A stretch of 64,000 nucleotides of DNA. It comes from Prado023 sp963697345. Its GTDB lineage: Bacteria > Actinomycetota > Actinomycetes > S36-B12 > CAIYMF01. Positions 36,265-44,070 of this stretch are shown here, piece by piece. The DNA lies in the NCBI GenBank assembly GCA_963697345.1, contig CAVONS010000006.1, forward strand, positions 1 through 64,000. The letters run 5' to 3'. Numbering within the stretch: the first letter of the stretch is position 1; each line of letters begins with the position of its first letter. The notes beneath the pieces are model-generated. The model did no database searches. It was not told where the DNA came from and saw only the letters and a list, made by a program, of their open reading frames with translations. The translations under genes were made by a program, and so were the position numbers.

Positions 36265-37992
36265 TCAGACGGCGAGCACCGGGTGGTAGTCGCTGCTCCA
36301 CATCGCGTCGATGACACGGGCCTCGAGGTCGGCGTCATCAGGGGCAGCGGCGACACCATCGACCTGCGCCTGCCGCGCGACGGCGAGCGCCACGACCGAG
36401 GACGTGGCTCGCAGGTCAGCGACCCGCGGCAGCAGGGACGCCCCCGGTGCTGAGGTGTCAGCCTGGGCGGCGACGGCCTGGGCAGCGGCCAGGAGCATGC
36501 CGTCGGTGATCCGGTTGGCCCGCGCGACGATGACGCCCAGCCCGAGCCCGGGGAAGATCAGGGCGTTGTTCACCTGCGCGATCTCGTAGGTGACGTGGTC
36601 CACTGTCACCGGCGCGAACGGGCTCCCCGTGGCCACCAGGGCTCGTCCCTCGGTCCAGGCGAGCAGGTCCGCCGGGAAGGCCTCAGCCAGGTTGGTGGGA
36701 TTGGACATGGGCATGATGATCGGTCGATCGACGTGCGCGGCCATCTCGCGCACGAGCTGCTCGGTGAATGCCTGTGGCCGTCCGGACGTGCCGATGAGCA
36801 GGGTGGGGCGCACCTGTCGCACGACCTCGGCGATGCTGACTCCGCCCAGCCGCTCGTCGTGCTCCCAGTGCGAGACCTCCACCGCCGGGCGGGCGTAGGG
36901 CTCCTGGAAGTCCCGGAGATCGGTCCGGTCGTCAGTGAGCAGCCCGTGTCGTCCGATGCACCAGAACTGCCGGGTCGCCTCGTCGCGGGAGAGGCCAGCC
37001 ACACACATCGCGTCGCGGAGCTGGTCGGCGATGCCGATGCCGGCCGTGCCCGACCCGTGGACGACCACGCGGTGCTCCTGCAGGGCATGTCCGCTCACAT
37101 TGCTGGCCGAGAGCACCGCGGCCAGGCTCACCGCGCCGGTGCCCTGCATGTCGTCGTTGAAGGTCAGCGTCGAGGGGCGGTAGCGATCCAGGATCCGGCG
37201 GGCGTTGCTGGTCCCGAAGTCCTCCCAGTGCAGCAGCGCGTGCGGGAACAGGCGGCTGGCCGTCTCGACGTACTGGTCGATGAAGGCGTCGTAGGCCTCG
37301 CGACCCACGCGCTCGTGCGAGACGCCCAGGTACAGCGGATCATCGAGCAGCTCCTGGCGGTTGGTGCCCACGTCCAGCATGACCGCGAGCGTGCGCGAGG
37401 GGTGGATGCCGGCGGCAGCCGTGTACACGTTGAGCTTGCCCACGGCGATCTCGATCCCGCCCACGCCCCAGTCGCCGATGCCCAGGATGCCCTCCGCGTC
37501 CGTGGCAATGATCAGGTCGATGTCCCGGGATCCCTGGGTCGCGGCGAGCAGGGCCTGTTCCATCGTGTCGGCATCCCCGATGGACAGGTAGACCCCGCGT
37601 GGCCGCCGGTACTCGTGGCTGTAGCGCTGGATCGCCTCACCGACCGTCGGCGTGTAGACGATGGGCAGCATCTCGGGCAGGTGGTCGCCCAGGAGACGGA
37701 AGAACAGGACCTCGTTGCGGTCGCGCAGCGCGGTGAGGAACACGTTCTTGGCCAGGTCGCTGGGCTGCTCGAGGTACTGCCGGTAGGCACGGCTGGCTTG
37801 CTCATCGATGCTCAGAACCCGCGGTGGCAGCAGGCCCACCAGGCCCAGCTGCTCGCGCTCCTCCAGCGTGAAACCGGTGCCCTTGTTGATGCGTGGCTCG
37901 CTGAGCACTGCCCGCCCGCGCAGCCGGGTCTCCCAGACCTTCTCCGGGGAGTTCCAGTGGACCGAGGCCTGTGTCGAGTCAGTGGTGGGCAC
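36265..37992 (-). CDS. NAD-dependent malic enzyme
   Basis: A 575-residue malic enzyme of the large type. Motifs: LPIVYTPTVGEAIQ (catalytic Tyr region), RRPRGVYLSIGD, LHWEDFGTSNARRILDRY and LTFNDDMQGTGAVSLAA (divalent metal site), VVVHGSGTAGIGIADQL (dinucleotide loop), MPMSNPTNLAEA and FPGLGLGVIVARA. It oxidatively decarboxylates malate to pyruvate; NAD preference is inferred from the family. The GTG start is supported by TACGTT 6 nt upstream, which lies inside the pgl remnant. Together with the PEP carboxykinase it forms a PEP-oxaloacetate-malate-pyruvate node. Confidence 0.9.
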   Translation of the reverse strand: MPTTDSTQASVHWNSPEKVWETRLRGRAVLSEPRINKGTGFTLEEREQLGLVGLLPPRVLSIDEQASRAYRQYLEQPSDLAKNVFLTALRDRNEVLFFRLLGDHLPEMLPIVYTPTVGEAIQRYSHEYRRPRGVYLSIGDADTMEQALLAATQGSRDIDLIIATDAEGILGIGDWGVGGIEIAVGKLNVYTAAAGIHPSRTLAVMLDVGTNRQELLDDPLYLGVSHERVGREAYDAFIDQYVETASRLFPHALLHWEDFGTSNARRILDRYRPSTLTFNDDMQGTGAVSLAAVLSASNVSGHALQEHRVVVHGSGTAGIGIADQLRDAMCVAGLSRDEATRQFWCIGRHGLLTDDRTDLRDFQEPYARPAVEVSHWEHDERLGGVSIAEVVRQVRPTLLIGTSGRPQAFTEQLVREMAAHVDRPIIMPMSNPTNLAEAFPADLLAWTEGRALVATGSPFAPVTVDHVTYEIAQVNNALIFPGLGLGVIVARANRITDGMLLAAAQAVAAQADTSAPGASLLPRVADLRATSSVVALAVARQAQVDGVAAAPDDADLEARVIDAMWSSDYHPVLAV

Positions 37993-38257
37993 CTCGGGAA
38001 CGTAACAGCCACGTGCGCGGCGCGCCCTTCGTCGGCCCGGTGGCCAGCCACAGGACCGCACGGGCGCGTGCGATGCGCGGGTGGGTGACCGTCATCCGTC
38101 GCCGGTCCTGGCAGATCCCGGTGCGGGCAACGTCGGCGTCGGTCACGGCCAGGACGGGGTCCCCGGGGATGAGGGAGGCCGTGTGTCCGTCCGGCCCGAG
38201 GCCGAGGTGGATCGGGTCGATGGTCGCTGGAAGCCTGGCGGCGTACGCCGGAGGATG
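37979..38257 (-). pseudogene. pgl: C-terminal remnant of 6-phosphogluconolactonase
   Basis: In one minus frame the stretch reads LGLGPDGHTASLIPGDPVL followed by TDADVARTG, RRMTVTHPRIARARAVLW and LATGPTKG, which is the second half of 6-phosphogluconolactonase with its diagnostic GPDGHTAS motif. There is no start codon and the N-terminal 130 or so residues are missing: a TGA lies just upstream and the tyrosine phenol-lyase gene ends 27 nt away. The stop codon overlaps the malic enzyme start. I read this as a gene truncated by rearrangement, perhaps on arrival of the lyase gene. Confidence 0.7.
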
Positions 38258-38283
38258 GCGTCATCGCGACGTGCAGGGGTGCC

Positions 38284-39678
38284 TCAGAGCGGGGTGAACC
38301 GTGCTTGGAAGAACCGCAGGTACTTGGGCTCGAAGGTCATCTCCAGGCCAGCCACTGACTCGCGCCGGTCCCAGACCGACAGGACCGCCTCGGCAGTGAC
38401 GTCCATGTGAGCCTGGGTGTACACCCTGCGCGGGATCGTGATGCGCACGAGCTCGAGGGGTGGCGCTCGGTTCTCGCCGGTCTCGGGGTCGCGTCCCGCC
38501 GAGACGATTCCCCGCTCCATCGTCCGCACGCCTGCCTCCAGGTAGATCTCACCGGCCAGGCGTTGGGCGGGGAACTGCTCCTGGGGCAGGTGCGCCAGGA
38601 ACTGGGCAGCGTCCAGGAAGACCGCATGACCACCGATGGGCGAGATGATCGGTACGCCCTCGCTGCGCAGCTGCTCGCCGAGGTAGTGGACCTGGCCGAT
38701 GCGGGCGTCGAGGTGCGCCTGGTCAAGAGACTCGTGGATGCCCTGGGCGATCGCCTCCATGTCGCGACCGGCCAGGCCGCCGTAGGTGTGCAGCCCCTCG
38801 TAGACGACGCACAGGTTGCGCGCCTCCTCGAACACGTCCGCATCGCGCAGGGCGAGGAACCCGCCGATGTTGACCAGCGCGTCCTTCTTCGCGCTCATCC
38901 AGGCGCCGTCGGTCAGGTCGCAGATGCGTCGGACGATGTCGGCCACGGAACTCTCGGCGTACCCCTGTTCGCGTTGGCGGATGAACCAGGCGTTCTCGGC
39001 GATCCGGGTGATGTCGCAGTACAACGCGATGCTGTGGCGCCGGCAGAGGTCGTGGACCGCCTCGATGTTGGCCAGGCTGACCGGCTGGCCGCCGGCCATG
39101 TTCACGGTCACCGCGAGGCTGACGTACGCGATGCGCTGCGCCCCGTGCTCGTCGATCACGGCCTGCAGCTTGGCCAGGTCGATGTCCCCCTTGAAGGGGT
39201 GCTCGCTGGTGGGGTCGTGCGCCTCATCGATGATCACGTCGACGAAGGTCGCGCCAGCCAGTTCCTGGTGCAGCCGGGTGGTGGTGAAGTACATGTTGCC
39301 CGGCACCACCTGGCCCGGCTCGATGAGGATGCGGCTGATGATGTGCTCCGCGCCGCGCCCCTGATGGGTGGGCACCACGAACGGGTAGCCGTACACGTCC
39401 TGAACAGCCTGCTCGAAGCGGTAGAAGCTCCGGCTGCCGGCGTAGGCCTCGTCGCCGAGCATCAGCGCGGCCCACTGCTCCTGCGACATCGCGTTGGTAC
39501 CGCTGTCGGTCAGCAGGTCGATGTAGACGTCGCTGCTGCGCAGCAGGAACGTGTTCCATCCCGCGTCAGTGAGGGCGGTCTCCCGCTCGGCCCTGGTGGT
39601 CATCCGCAGCGGTTCGACCATCTTGATCTTGTAGGGCTCCGCCCAGGAGTGGCGGCGGCCCGGTCGTTCGTTCGCCAT
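38284..39678 (-). CDS. tpl: Tyrosine phenol-lyase (beta-tyrosinase)
   Basis: A 464-residue PLP enzyme of the tryptophanase/tyrosine phenol-lyase family. The PLP Lys265 sits in MSAKKDALVNIGG; THQGRGAEHI and VTVNMAGGQPVSLAN are typical. Three positions that separate the two enzymes all match tyrosine phenol-lyase: Thr132 (Citrobacter Thr124; Asp in tryptophanase) in NMYFTTTR, Arg389 (Arg381; Ile in tryptophanase) in RTMERGI, and Phe456 (Phe448; His in tryptophanase) in YLRFFQARF, with a constant offset of 8. It would split tyrosine into phenol, pyruvate and ammonia, reversibly. CACACT lies 6 nt before the ATG. No transporter or regulator is adjacent. Confidence 0.85.
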   Translation of the reverse strand: MANERPGRRHSWAEPYKIKMVEPLRMTTRAERETALTDAGWNTFLLRSSDVYIDLLTDSGTNAMSQEQWAALMLGDEAYAGSRSFYRFEQAVQDVYGYPFVVPTHQGRGAEHIISRILIEPGQVVPGNMYFTTTRLHQELAGATFVDVIIDEAHDPTSEHPFKGDIDLAKLQAVIDEHGAQRIAYVSLAVTVNMAGGQPVSLANIEAVHDLCRRHSIALYCDITRIAENAWFIRQREQGYAESSVADIVRRICDLTDGAWMSAKKDALVNIGGFLALRDADVFEEARNLCVVYEGLHTYGGLAGRDMEAIAQGIHESLDQAHLDARIGQVHYLGEQLRSEGVPIISPIGGHAVFLDAAQFLAHLPQEQFPAQRLAGEIYLEAGVRTMERGIVSAGRDPETGENRAPPLELVRITIPRRVYTQAHMDVTAEAVLSVWDRRESVAGLEMTFEPKYLRFFQARFTPL

Positions 39679-39819
39679 ACCTCGAGTGTGCCCCTCGACT
39701 CGGGCTGAAGCCTGCCCCGGCCGGTCGCCGGTGGTGGCCGGTGGGAGTGGTGCAACGACTCCGCGCGTCCTGGCGGCTCACCGGGTGCGCGAAGCGGGGG
39801 CACGGTCGACACTGGGGGC

Positions 39820-40329
39820 ATGACCCAGAAGCAGCCCTACGCCACGGTGGGCAGGTGGGGCGACGTCGAGATCCGCGAGTACCCGGAGCACACGATTGCC
39901 GAGGTGCTGGTCGCCGGTGATTTCGACGCGGCGGGCAGCAAGGGGTTCCGGCCGTTGTTCGGCTACATCCAGGGCGGCCAGGTCTCGATGACCGCGCCCG
40001 TTGTGCAGACTCCCGGCGAGCAGGGGACCGAAGTGGCCTTCGTGATGCCAGCGGATCGGTCCCTGGAGTCCCTGCCCACGCCCGGCGAGGGTCCCGTGCA
40101 CCTGCGGGTGGTGCCCGCGTGCACTGCTGCAGCGCTGCGCTTCTCGGGATCGGGCAACGCCCGGGATCTCGAGCGGCGTGGCGCCCAGCTTCGCGACGCG
40201 CTGGCCGGGTCGCCCTGGGTGCCTGTGGGCACGGTCCGGCTCGCGCGGTTCAACGCGCCGTTCATCCCAGCGTTCCTGCGCCACAACGAGGTCGTCGTCG
40301 ACGTGACGCCGGCGGAGGCGGCCGGCTGA
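39820..40329 (+). CDS. SOUL-family haem-binding protein
   Basis: A 169-residue protein of the SOUL/HBP fold: YATVGRWGDVEIREYPEHT at the N-terminus, RPLFGYIQGG, VSMTAPVV and VAFVMPADRS, ending with ARFNAPFIPAFLRHNEVVVD. No signal peptide. Bacterial SOUL proteins bind haem or porphyrin weakly and their role is unclear. GACACT lies 6 nt before the ATG. Upstream is 140 nt without a gene, then tyrosine phenol-lyase on the other strand; downstream is a B12-binding protein on the same strand. Confidence 0.87.
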   Translation: MTQKQPYATVGRWGDVEIREYPEHTIAEVLVAGDFDAAGSKGFRPLFGYIQGGQVSMTAPVVQTPGEQGTEVAFVMPADRSLESLPTPGEGPVHLRVVPACTAAALRFSGSGNARDLERRGAQLRDALAGSPWVPVGTVRLARFNAPFIPAFLRHNEVVVDVTPAEAAG

Positions 40330-40469
40330 GACACGCGTGGGTCACCCACGTGGGCGCGGGCCCTACTGCGACCGCGGGGGTGTCCCCTATGGCGTCGCTC
40401 GTCCGGTTCATCGCGTTGCGCGGGTGCCATGATGGGGCAAGCTTGGGCGCGGCGCGATGGAGGGAAATC

Positions 40470-41567
40470 ATGGTTCGGACAGAACCGATGGACTCGGACC
40501 TGGTCCGCGCACGCTCGGCGTACGTCGACGCCCTGGAGGACGGCAACCGCCGCGCCGCGATTCAGGTCGCCCTCGACCTGCTCTACCGGGGGTTCAGCGC
40601 CGAATCGGTCCTCACTGAACTCGTGTCCTTCGGCCAGACGCAGGTGGGGGCAGGCTGGCAGCACGGGCAGTGGAGCGTCACCCAGGAGCATCGCGCGTCG
40701 GCGATCGCCGAGGCTGTCATCCAATCAGTGGCCCAGCACGCCGTGCCGATCGGTCAGTCGCCCGCCGAGGGAAGTGCTGGACGGGTTGTGGTTGCGTGCG
40801 CGGAGGGGGAGTGGCACGTCCTGCCCGGACGCCTCGTGAGCGAGGTGCTGCGGATTCGGGGATTCGACGTCGACTTCGTCGGCCCCTCGGTGCCCGCTGA
40901 CGACCTGGCCACCTTCCTGGGCCCGGATTCGCCCAGCACGGTGGCGGTCTCCTGTTCGATGCCGATGGGCCTGGTCGGCGCCTGGCACACGATCACGGCG
41001 CTGCGCGCTGCCGGCAAGACTGTGCTCTGCGGCGGCCGCGGGTTCGGCCCGCAGGGCCGATGGGGCAAGGCGTTGGGGGCCGACCTCTGGGCCGGCGACA
41101 TCGACTCGGGTGCCCGATTGCTCAAGGACGCGCTCGCAGAGCCGTCCGGGGCGTCACGGCCCGAGGTCGTGCCAGCTGACCTCGCCGCCGAGATCAACCT
41201 CGCCGTCCGTGAGTTGCCGCGTGTTGTGGAGGCCGCCTCCTACCTGGCCAACGTCCGGTGGCCGGAGCTGGGCAGGCACCCGGACTGGATCCGCGCCGGC
41301 TCGGAGTTCCTCAACTTCACCCAGTGGACCGTCGTGGCCGCCACGCTCGTCGGTGACCACCAGATGCTCGAGGAGCACGTCGCCTGGGCGGAATCCGTGC
41401 TCGAGGCGCGGGACATGCCGCGCAGCCTGCTCGCCGAGACCTTCAACCTCCTGGCGACCGCCCTCCCCGCGGATCTTCCCCGGTGCCGGGCCGCGATCGC
41501 AGTGGGGCTGTCCGCCTGCTCCGAACCCGCAAGACTGACCAACGGCCCTGCCCGCGCCTCGACGTAG
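40470..41567 (+). CDS. Cobalamin-binding (CarH/MerR-type sensor) protein without DNA-binding domain
   Basis: A 365-residue protein. Residues 1-90 form the four-helix B12 cap seen in CarH/LitR photoreceptors, with the Trp and Glu-His elements (GAGWQHGQWSVTQEH: Trp63, Trp68, Glu73-His74). A Rossmann-like B12-binding domain follows (VACAEGEWHVLPGRLVSEVL, ending in VLCGGRGFGPQG); His116 is the likely lower cobalt ligand, though the usual HxxG is HVLP-G here. The C-terminal 130 residues are helical and unfamiliar. There is no N-terminal helix-turn-helix, so it may signal through a partner. GGAGGG precedes the ATG. Confidence 0.75.
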   Translation: MVRTEPMDSDLVRARSAYVDALEDGNRRAAIQVALDLLYRGFSAESVLTELVSFGQTQVGAGWQHGQWSVTQEHRASAIAEAVIQSVAQHAVPIGQSPAEGSAGRVVVACAEGEWHVLPGRLVSEVLRIRGFDVDFVGPSVPADDLATFLGPDSPSTVAVSCSMPMGLVGAWHTITALRAAGKTVLCGGRGFGPQGRWGKALGADLWAGDIDSGARLLKDALAEPSGASRPEVVPADLAAEINLAVRELPRVVEAASYLANVRWPELGRHPDWIRAGSEFLNFTQWTVVAATLVGDHQMLEEHVAWAESVLEARDMPRSLLAETFNLLATALPADLPRCRAAIAVGLSACSEPARLTNGPARAST

Positions 41568-41595
41568 CCGGGTCCTCAGGAACGCCGACTGCCCG

Positions 41596-41910
41596 TCAGA
41601 GCTGACCAGGGCTTACGAAGGCGGCGACGAGGAGGTCGAGGTAGCTGCGGTCGACGCCGACTGGGAGCCCGAAGCCGTCCTTGGTCACGACGCTGACGAA
41701 GCCGTCGTGACTCCCACCCGCGCGGGGTTCGCTCCGCCTCCAGGGGCAGACTTCGCCGCCGTTGTGGTCGAACCGGGCGGCACCAGCCCGGCCGTCGGCC
41801 GGCTTCGCGCTGGTTGGGGTTGATAGACGCCGTGGATATGCGTCGGGATCGACCACAACCAGCGCGCGGTACTCCGCGCCCTCGCCCGGCGGGGTGCCTA
41901 TCGACCACAA
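41596..41910 (-). CDS. Hypothetical protein or gene fragment
   Basis: A 104-residue frame in an otherwise gene-free stretch of about 550 nt. Third codon positions are almost all G or C in the last 40 codons (SVVTKDGFGLPVGVDRSYLD), as in real genes here, but less so in the first part. I do not recognise the family. The first codons lie inside one arm of a 25-bp inverted repeat, so the 5' part may be rearranged. The rest of the gap (41911-42116) shows no gene; it is G/C-rich with no clear promoter. Confidence 0.3.
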   Translation of the reverse strand: MWSIGTPPGEGAEYRALVVVDPDAYPRRLSTPTSAKPADGRAGAARFDHNGGEVCPWRRSEPRAGGSHDGFVSVVTKDGFGLPVGVDRSYLDLLVAAFVSPGQL

Positions 41911-41925
41911 CGGCCGCGAAGTCTG
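41747..41925. repeat. 25-bp inverted repeat, 24/25 identical, with a third partial copy
   Basis: The arm CAGACTTCGCCGCCGTTGTG continuing to GTCGA (41747-41771) recurs inverted at 41901-41925 with a single mismatch. An 11-nt core (TCGACCACAAC) occurs once more at 41849-41859 in the same orientation as the second arm. The arms flank about 129 nt. It may be a small mobile or duplicated element, or a site for a DNA-binding protein. Confidence 0.6.
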
Positions 41926-42116
41926 GGTGGTGGCCGTCGCGGGCGAGGCAGGCCCGGCGACGTGGGCGGGGAAGTGAGGGGGGCGTGAGCATGTGATCGA
42001 CGCATCGCTCAGGTGCTCTTGCTCTGCTCTCAGGTGGAAGGCTGGGAGGAGGTGGCCCGGCGCCCCGACGGACGGGGCGGCTGTTCGGGCGGCCAGGTCC
42101 CGGGAGGTCGGGCGTC

Positions 42117-43424
42117 GTGCGTCGAGAGAGTCTTCGTGAGTACGTCGGTGGCGCGCTGTGGGTGATGCCGTTCAGCGCCGGGATCATCGCGCTCCTCGTC
42201 GCGAACGCCCTCGTGCGCATCGAGCCCGTGGACGAGGGCTTCCTCGGGCGGCTGGCGTTCGAGGGCACGTCCGCGGATGCCCGGGCGCTGCTCCTGGCGA
42301 TCACGGGGACCGTGGTCACGGTGATCGCCCTGGTACTGGGCCTGTCCGTGGTGGCCCTGCAGCTGACCTCGACCCAGTTCTCACCGCGACTGCTGCGCAA
42401 CTTCCTGCGCGACCGGCCGAATCAGGTGGCGCTGAGCGTCTTCATGGCCACGTTCGCCTACTGCGGGGCACTGTTGTTCTCCGTGGGCGTCGGGCCGGAG
42501 CCGGAGGTCTACCCACGACTCGCGGTGAACCTGGCCATCGTCCTGCTGTTCGCGAGCATGGCGATGGTCGTGTACTTCGCTGACCATCTCTCCCACTCGC
42601 TGCAGGTGGAGGCGATCATGCGGCGCGTCGAGGGAGAGGCGCTCGACGTCATCCGGGACAGCCCGACCGACGTCGATATGGACCCCCCGTCACCGCCCCC
42701 CTGGGCCGTGGAGATCGCAGCGGAGTCCTCGGGCTACGTCCAGACGACCCACCCCGAGCTGCTGCTGCCGCTGGCGATCCAGCACGGGGTCGGGATCGCA
42801 CTGACCACCGGGGTGGGCCAGCACATCGCCGATGGAAGCGCCATCGCGCTGGTCTGGACGCCCTCTCCGGACGATCCCACACCGGACCTCCAGGAGCTCA
42901 AGCCGGCCTTCAACGCTGACGTCGGCATAGGCTTTGAACGGACCCAGCAACAGGACTCGGCCTTCGGCATCAGGCAGCTGGTCGACGTGGCCGTGAAAGC
43001 TCTCTCGCCAGCCGTCAACGATCCCTACACCGCCGTTCAGGCGATCCACCACATGACGGCGATCTTCGGCGCACTGGCGCGCCGGCCGCTGGGCCCGCGC
43101 GTGGCCCGGGATCCCGATGGACCGGCTGTGGTGGTCGTCCCGAGCCGGGTCTTCGGGCAGTACCTGGCCAAGATGTGCGGGCTCGTGCGCCGCTACGGAA
43201 GCTCGGAGCCCAATGTCATGACGGCCCTGCTGCGCCTGATGGATCACTGCGCACAGATCGCGCGCGCCGATCCCGCTCGGCTTGACGCGCTCTCCGAGCA
43301 GGCGCGACTTGTGCTCGAGGACGGCGTGCGCGACATCGCCCAACCCGCTGATGCCGTGCAGGTGATCGAGGAGGAGGCGGAGTTGCAGCAGCGGATCGCT
43401 TCCTACCGGCGGGCGCTGGCGTAG
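42117..43424 (+). CDS. DUF2254 membrane protein
   Basis: A 435-residue protein. Four hydrophobic helices occupy the first 165 residues (VMPFSAGIIALLVANAL, LLLAITGTVVTVIALVLG, VFMATFAYCGALLFSVG, AVNLAIVLLFASMAMVVYF), with the family signature STQFSPRLLRNFLRDR between them. The soluble C-terminal half carries ESSGYVQTTHPE, GIRQLVDVAVKALSPAVNDP and YTAVQAIHHM, all DUF2254 marks. Function unknown. GTG start without an obvious Shine-Dalgarno. It converges on the DUF1622 gene with only 6 nt between stops. Confidence 0.87.
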   Translation: MRRESLREYVGGALWVMPFSAGIIALLVANALVRIEPVDEGFLGRLAFEGTSADARALLLAITGTVVTVIALVLGLSVVALQLTSTQFSPRLLRNFLRDRPNQVALSVFMATFAYCGALLFSVGVGPEPEVYPRLAVNLAIVLLFASMAMVVYFADHLSHSLQVEAIMRRVEGEALDVIRDSPTDVDMDPPSPPPWAVEIAAESSGYVQTTHPELLLPLAIQHGVGIALTTGVGQHIADGSAIALVWTPSPDDPTPDLQELKPAFNADVGIGFERTQQQDSAFGIRQLVDVAVKALSPAVNDPYTAVQAIHHMTAIFGALARRPLGPRVARDPDGPAVVVVPSRVFGQYLAKMCGLVRRYGSSEPNVMTALLRLMDHCAQIARADPARLDALSEQARLVLEDGVRDIAQPADAVQVIEEEAELQQRIASYRRALA

Positions 43425-43430
43425 TCGCGA

Positions 43431-43808
43431 TCAGGTGTCGGTGCGCTCAGCGGCCGCCGCCAGTTCGGCCTCCATCTGCTTCTTGCGCCATGGCACGACA
43501 CCGTCGGTCTCCGTCTCCAGGGAGAAGCTGAGGATGACCCGGATCAGGACCAGGAGCCCCAGCGACGCGGTGCTCTCCAGAGTCCGGTCCACGGTGATGG
43601 TCTCGATGATGTCGGCGGCAACGAGGACTTCGAGGCCCAGGAGCAGTGGGCGGGCGAAGCCGTCGCGAGCCTTGTCGTAGAACGATGCTCCGGACTTCGC
43701 GGTGAAGATCGCCGAGACGATCCCGATGATCCCGCCGATGGTGATGATCGCGATGCCGACAACTTCGAAGCCGAGTGCAATTCCTTCCACGGCCTCCGTG
43801 AAGTCCAC
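43431..43808 (-). CDS. DUF1622 membrane protein
   Basis: A 125-residue small membrane protein: GFEVVGIAIITIGGIIGIVS, then a polar loop (FYDKARDGFARPLLLGLE), VLVAADIIETITVD and LGLLVLIRVILSFSLETE, giving three helices as in DUF1622. The GTG start is supported by TACGCT exactly 6 nt upstream; an ATG 93 nt earlier would add a polar N-terminus not seen in the family. Function unknown. Confidence 0.82.
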   Translation of the reverse strand: MDFTEAVEGIALGFEVVGIAIITIGGIIGIVSAIFTAKSGASFYDKARDGFARPLLLGLEVLVAADIIETITVDRTLESTASLGLLVLIRVILSFSLETETDGVVPWRKKQMEAELAAAAERTDT

Positions 43809-43953
43809 GTCATGAGCGTATCCACCAGGGCTCGTCGATGCGCCTTCGCGAGAGCCCCGATCGGTGTTCGGGCAGGCATCGCCGCCAGTGTCGTCCCGCA
43901 CGGGGCGTCGCCACCGCCGCGTCCCGAGGGGCGCGGGGATTGGCGTGGAGCGG

Positions 43954-43983
43954 GTGACGCACTCGCTGCGACTCCCCTAGGCT
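43954..43983 (+). promoter_or_regulatory. Candidate promoter of treS-mak
   Basis: GTGACG, an 18-nt spacer and TAGGCT point at the TreS-maltokinase gene and would give a leader of about 80 nt. It is the best match in this 260-nt intergenic stretch. Confidence 0.35.
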
Positions 43984-44070
43984 GCGACCTGTCGATCGAC
44001 GAAGCACCTTGCCGCAGATGAGGCGTCATGGAGTGCGCATCGCGAGGGCCCCAGAGAGGACTGGCACACC

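Noticed and set aside
38284..39678. Annotation as tryptophanase
   Set aside because: Family motifs fit both enzymes, but the three residues that set specificity match tyrosine phenol-lyase.
41576..42400. A 274-codon minus-strand frame overlapping the DUF2254 gene start
   Set aside because: Most of it is Arg/Pro-rich shadow sequence; only the shorter alternative frame shows codon bias like real genes.
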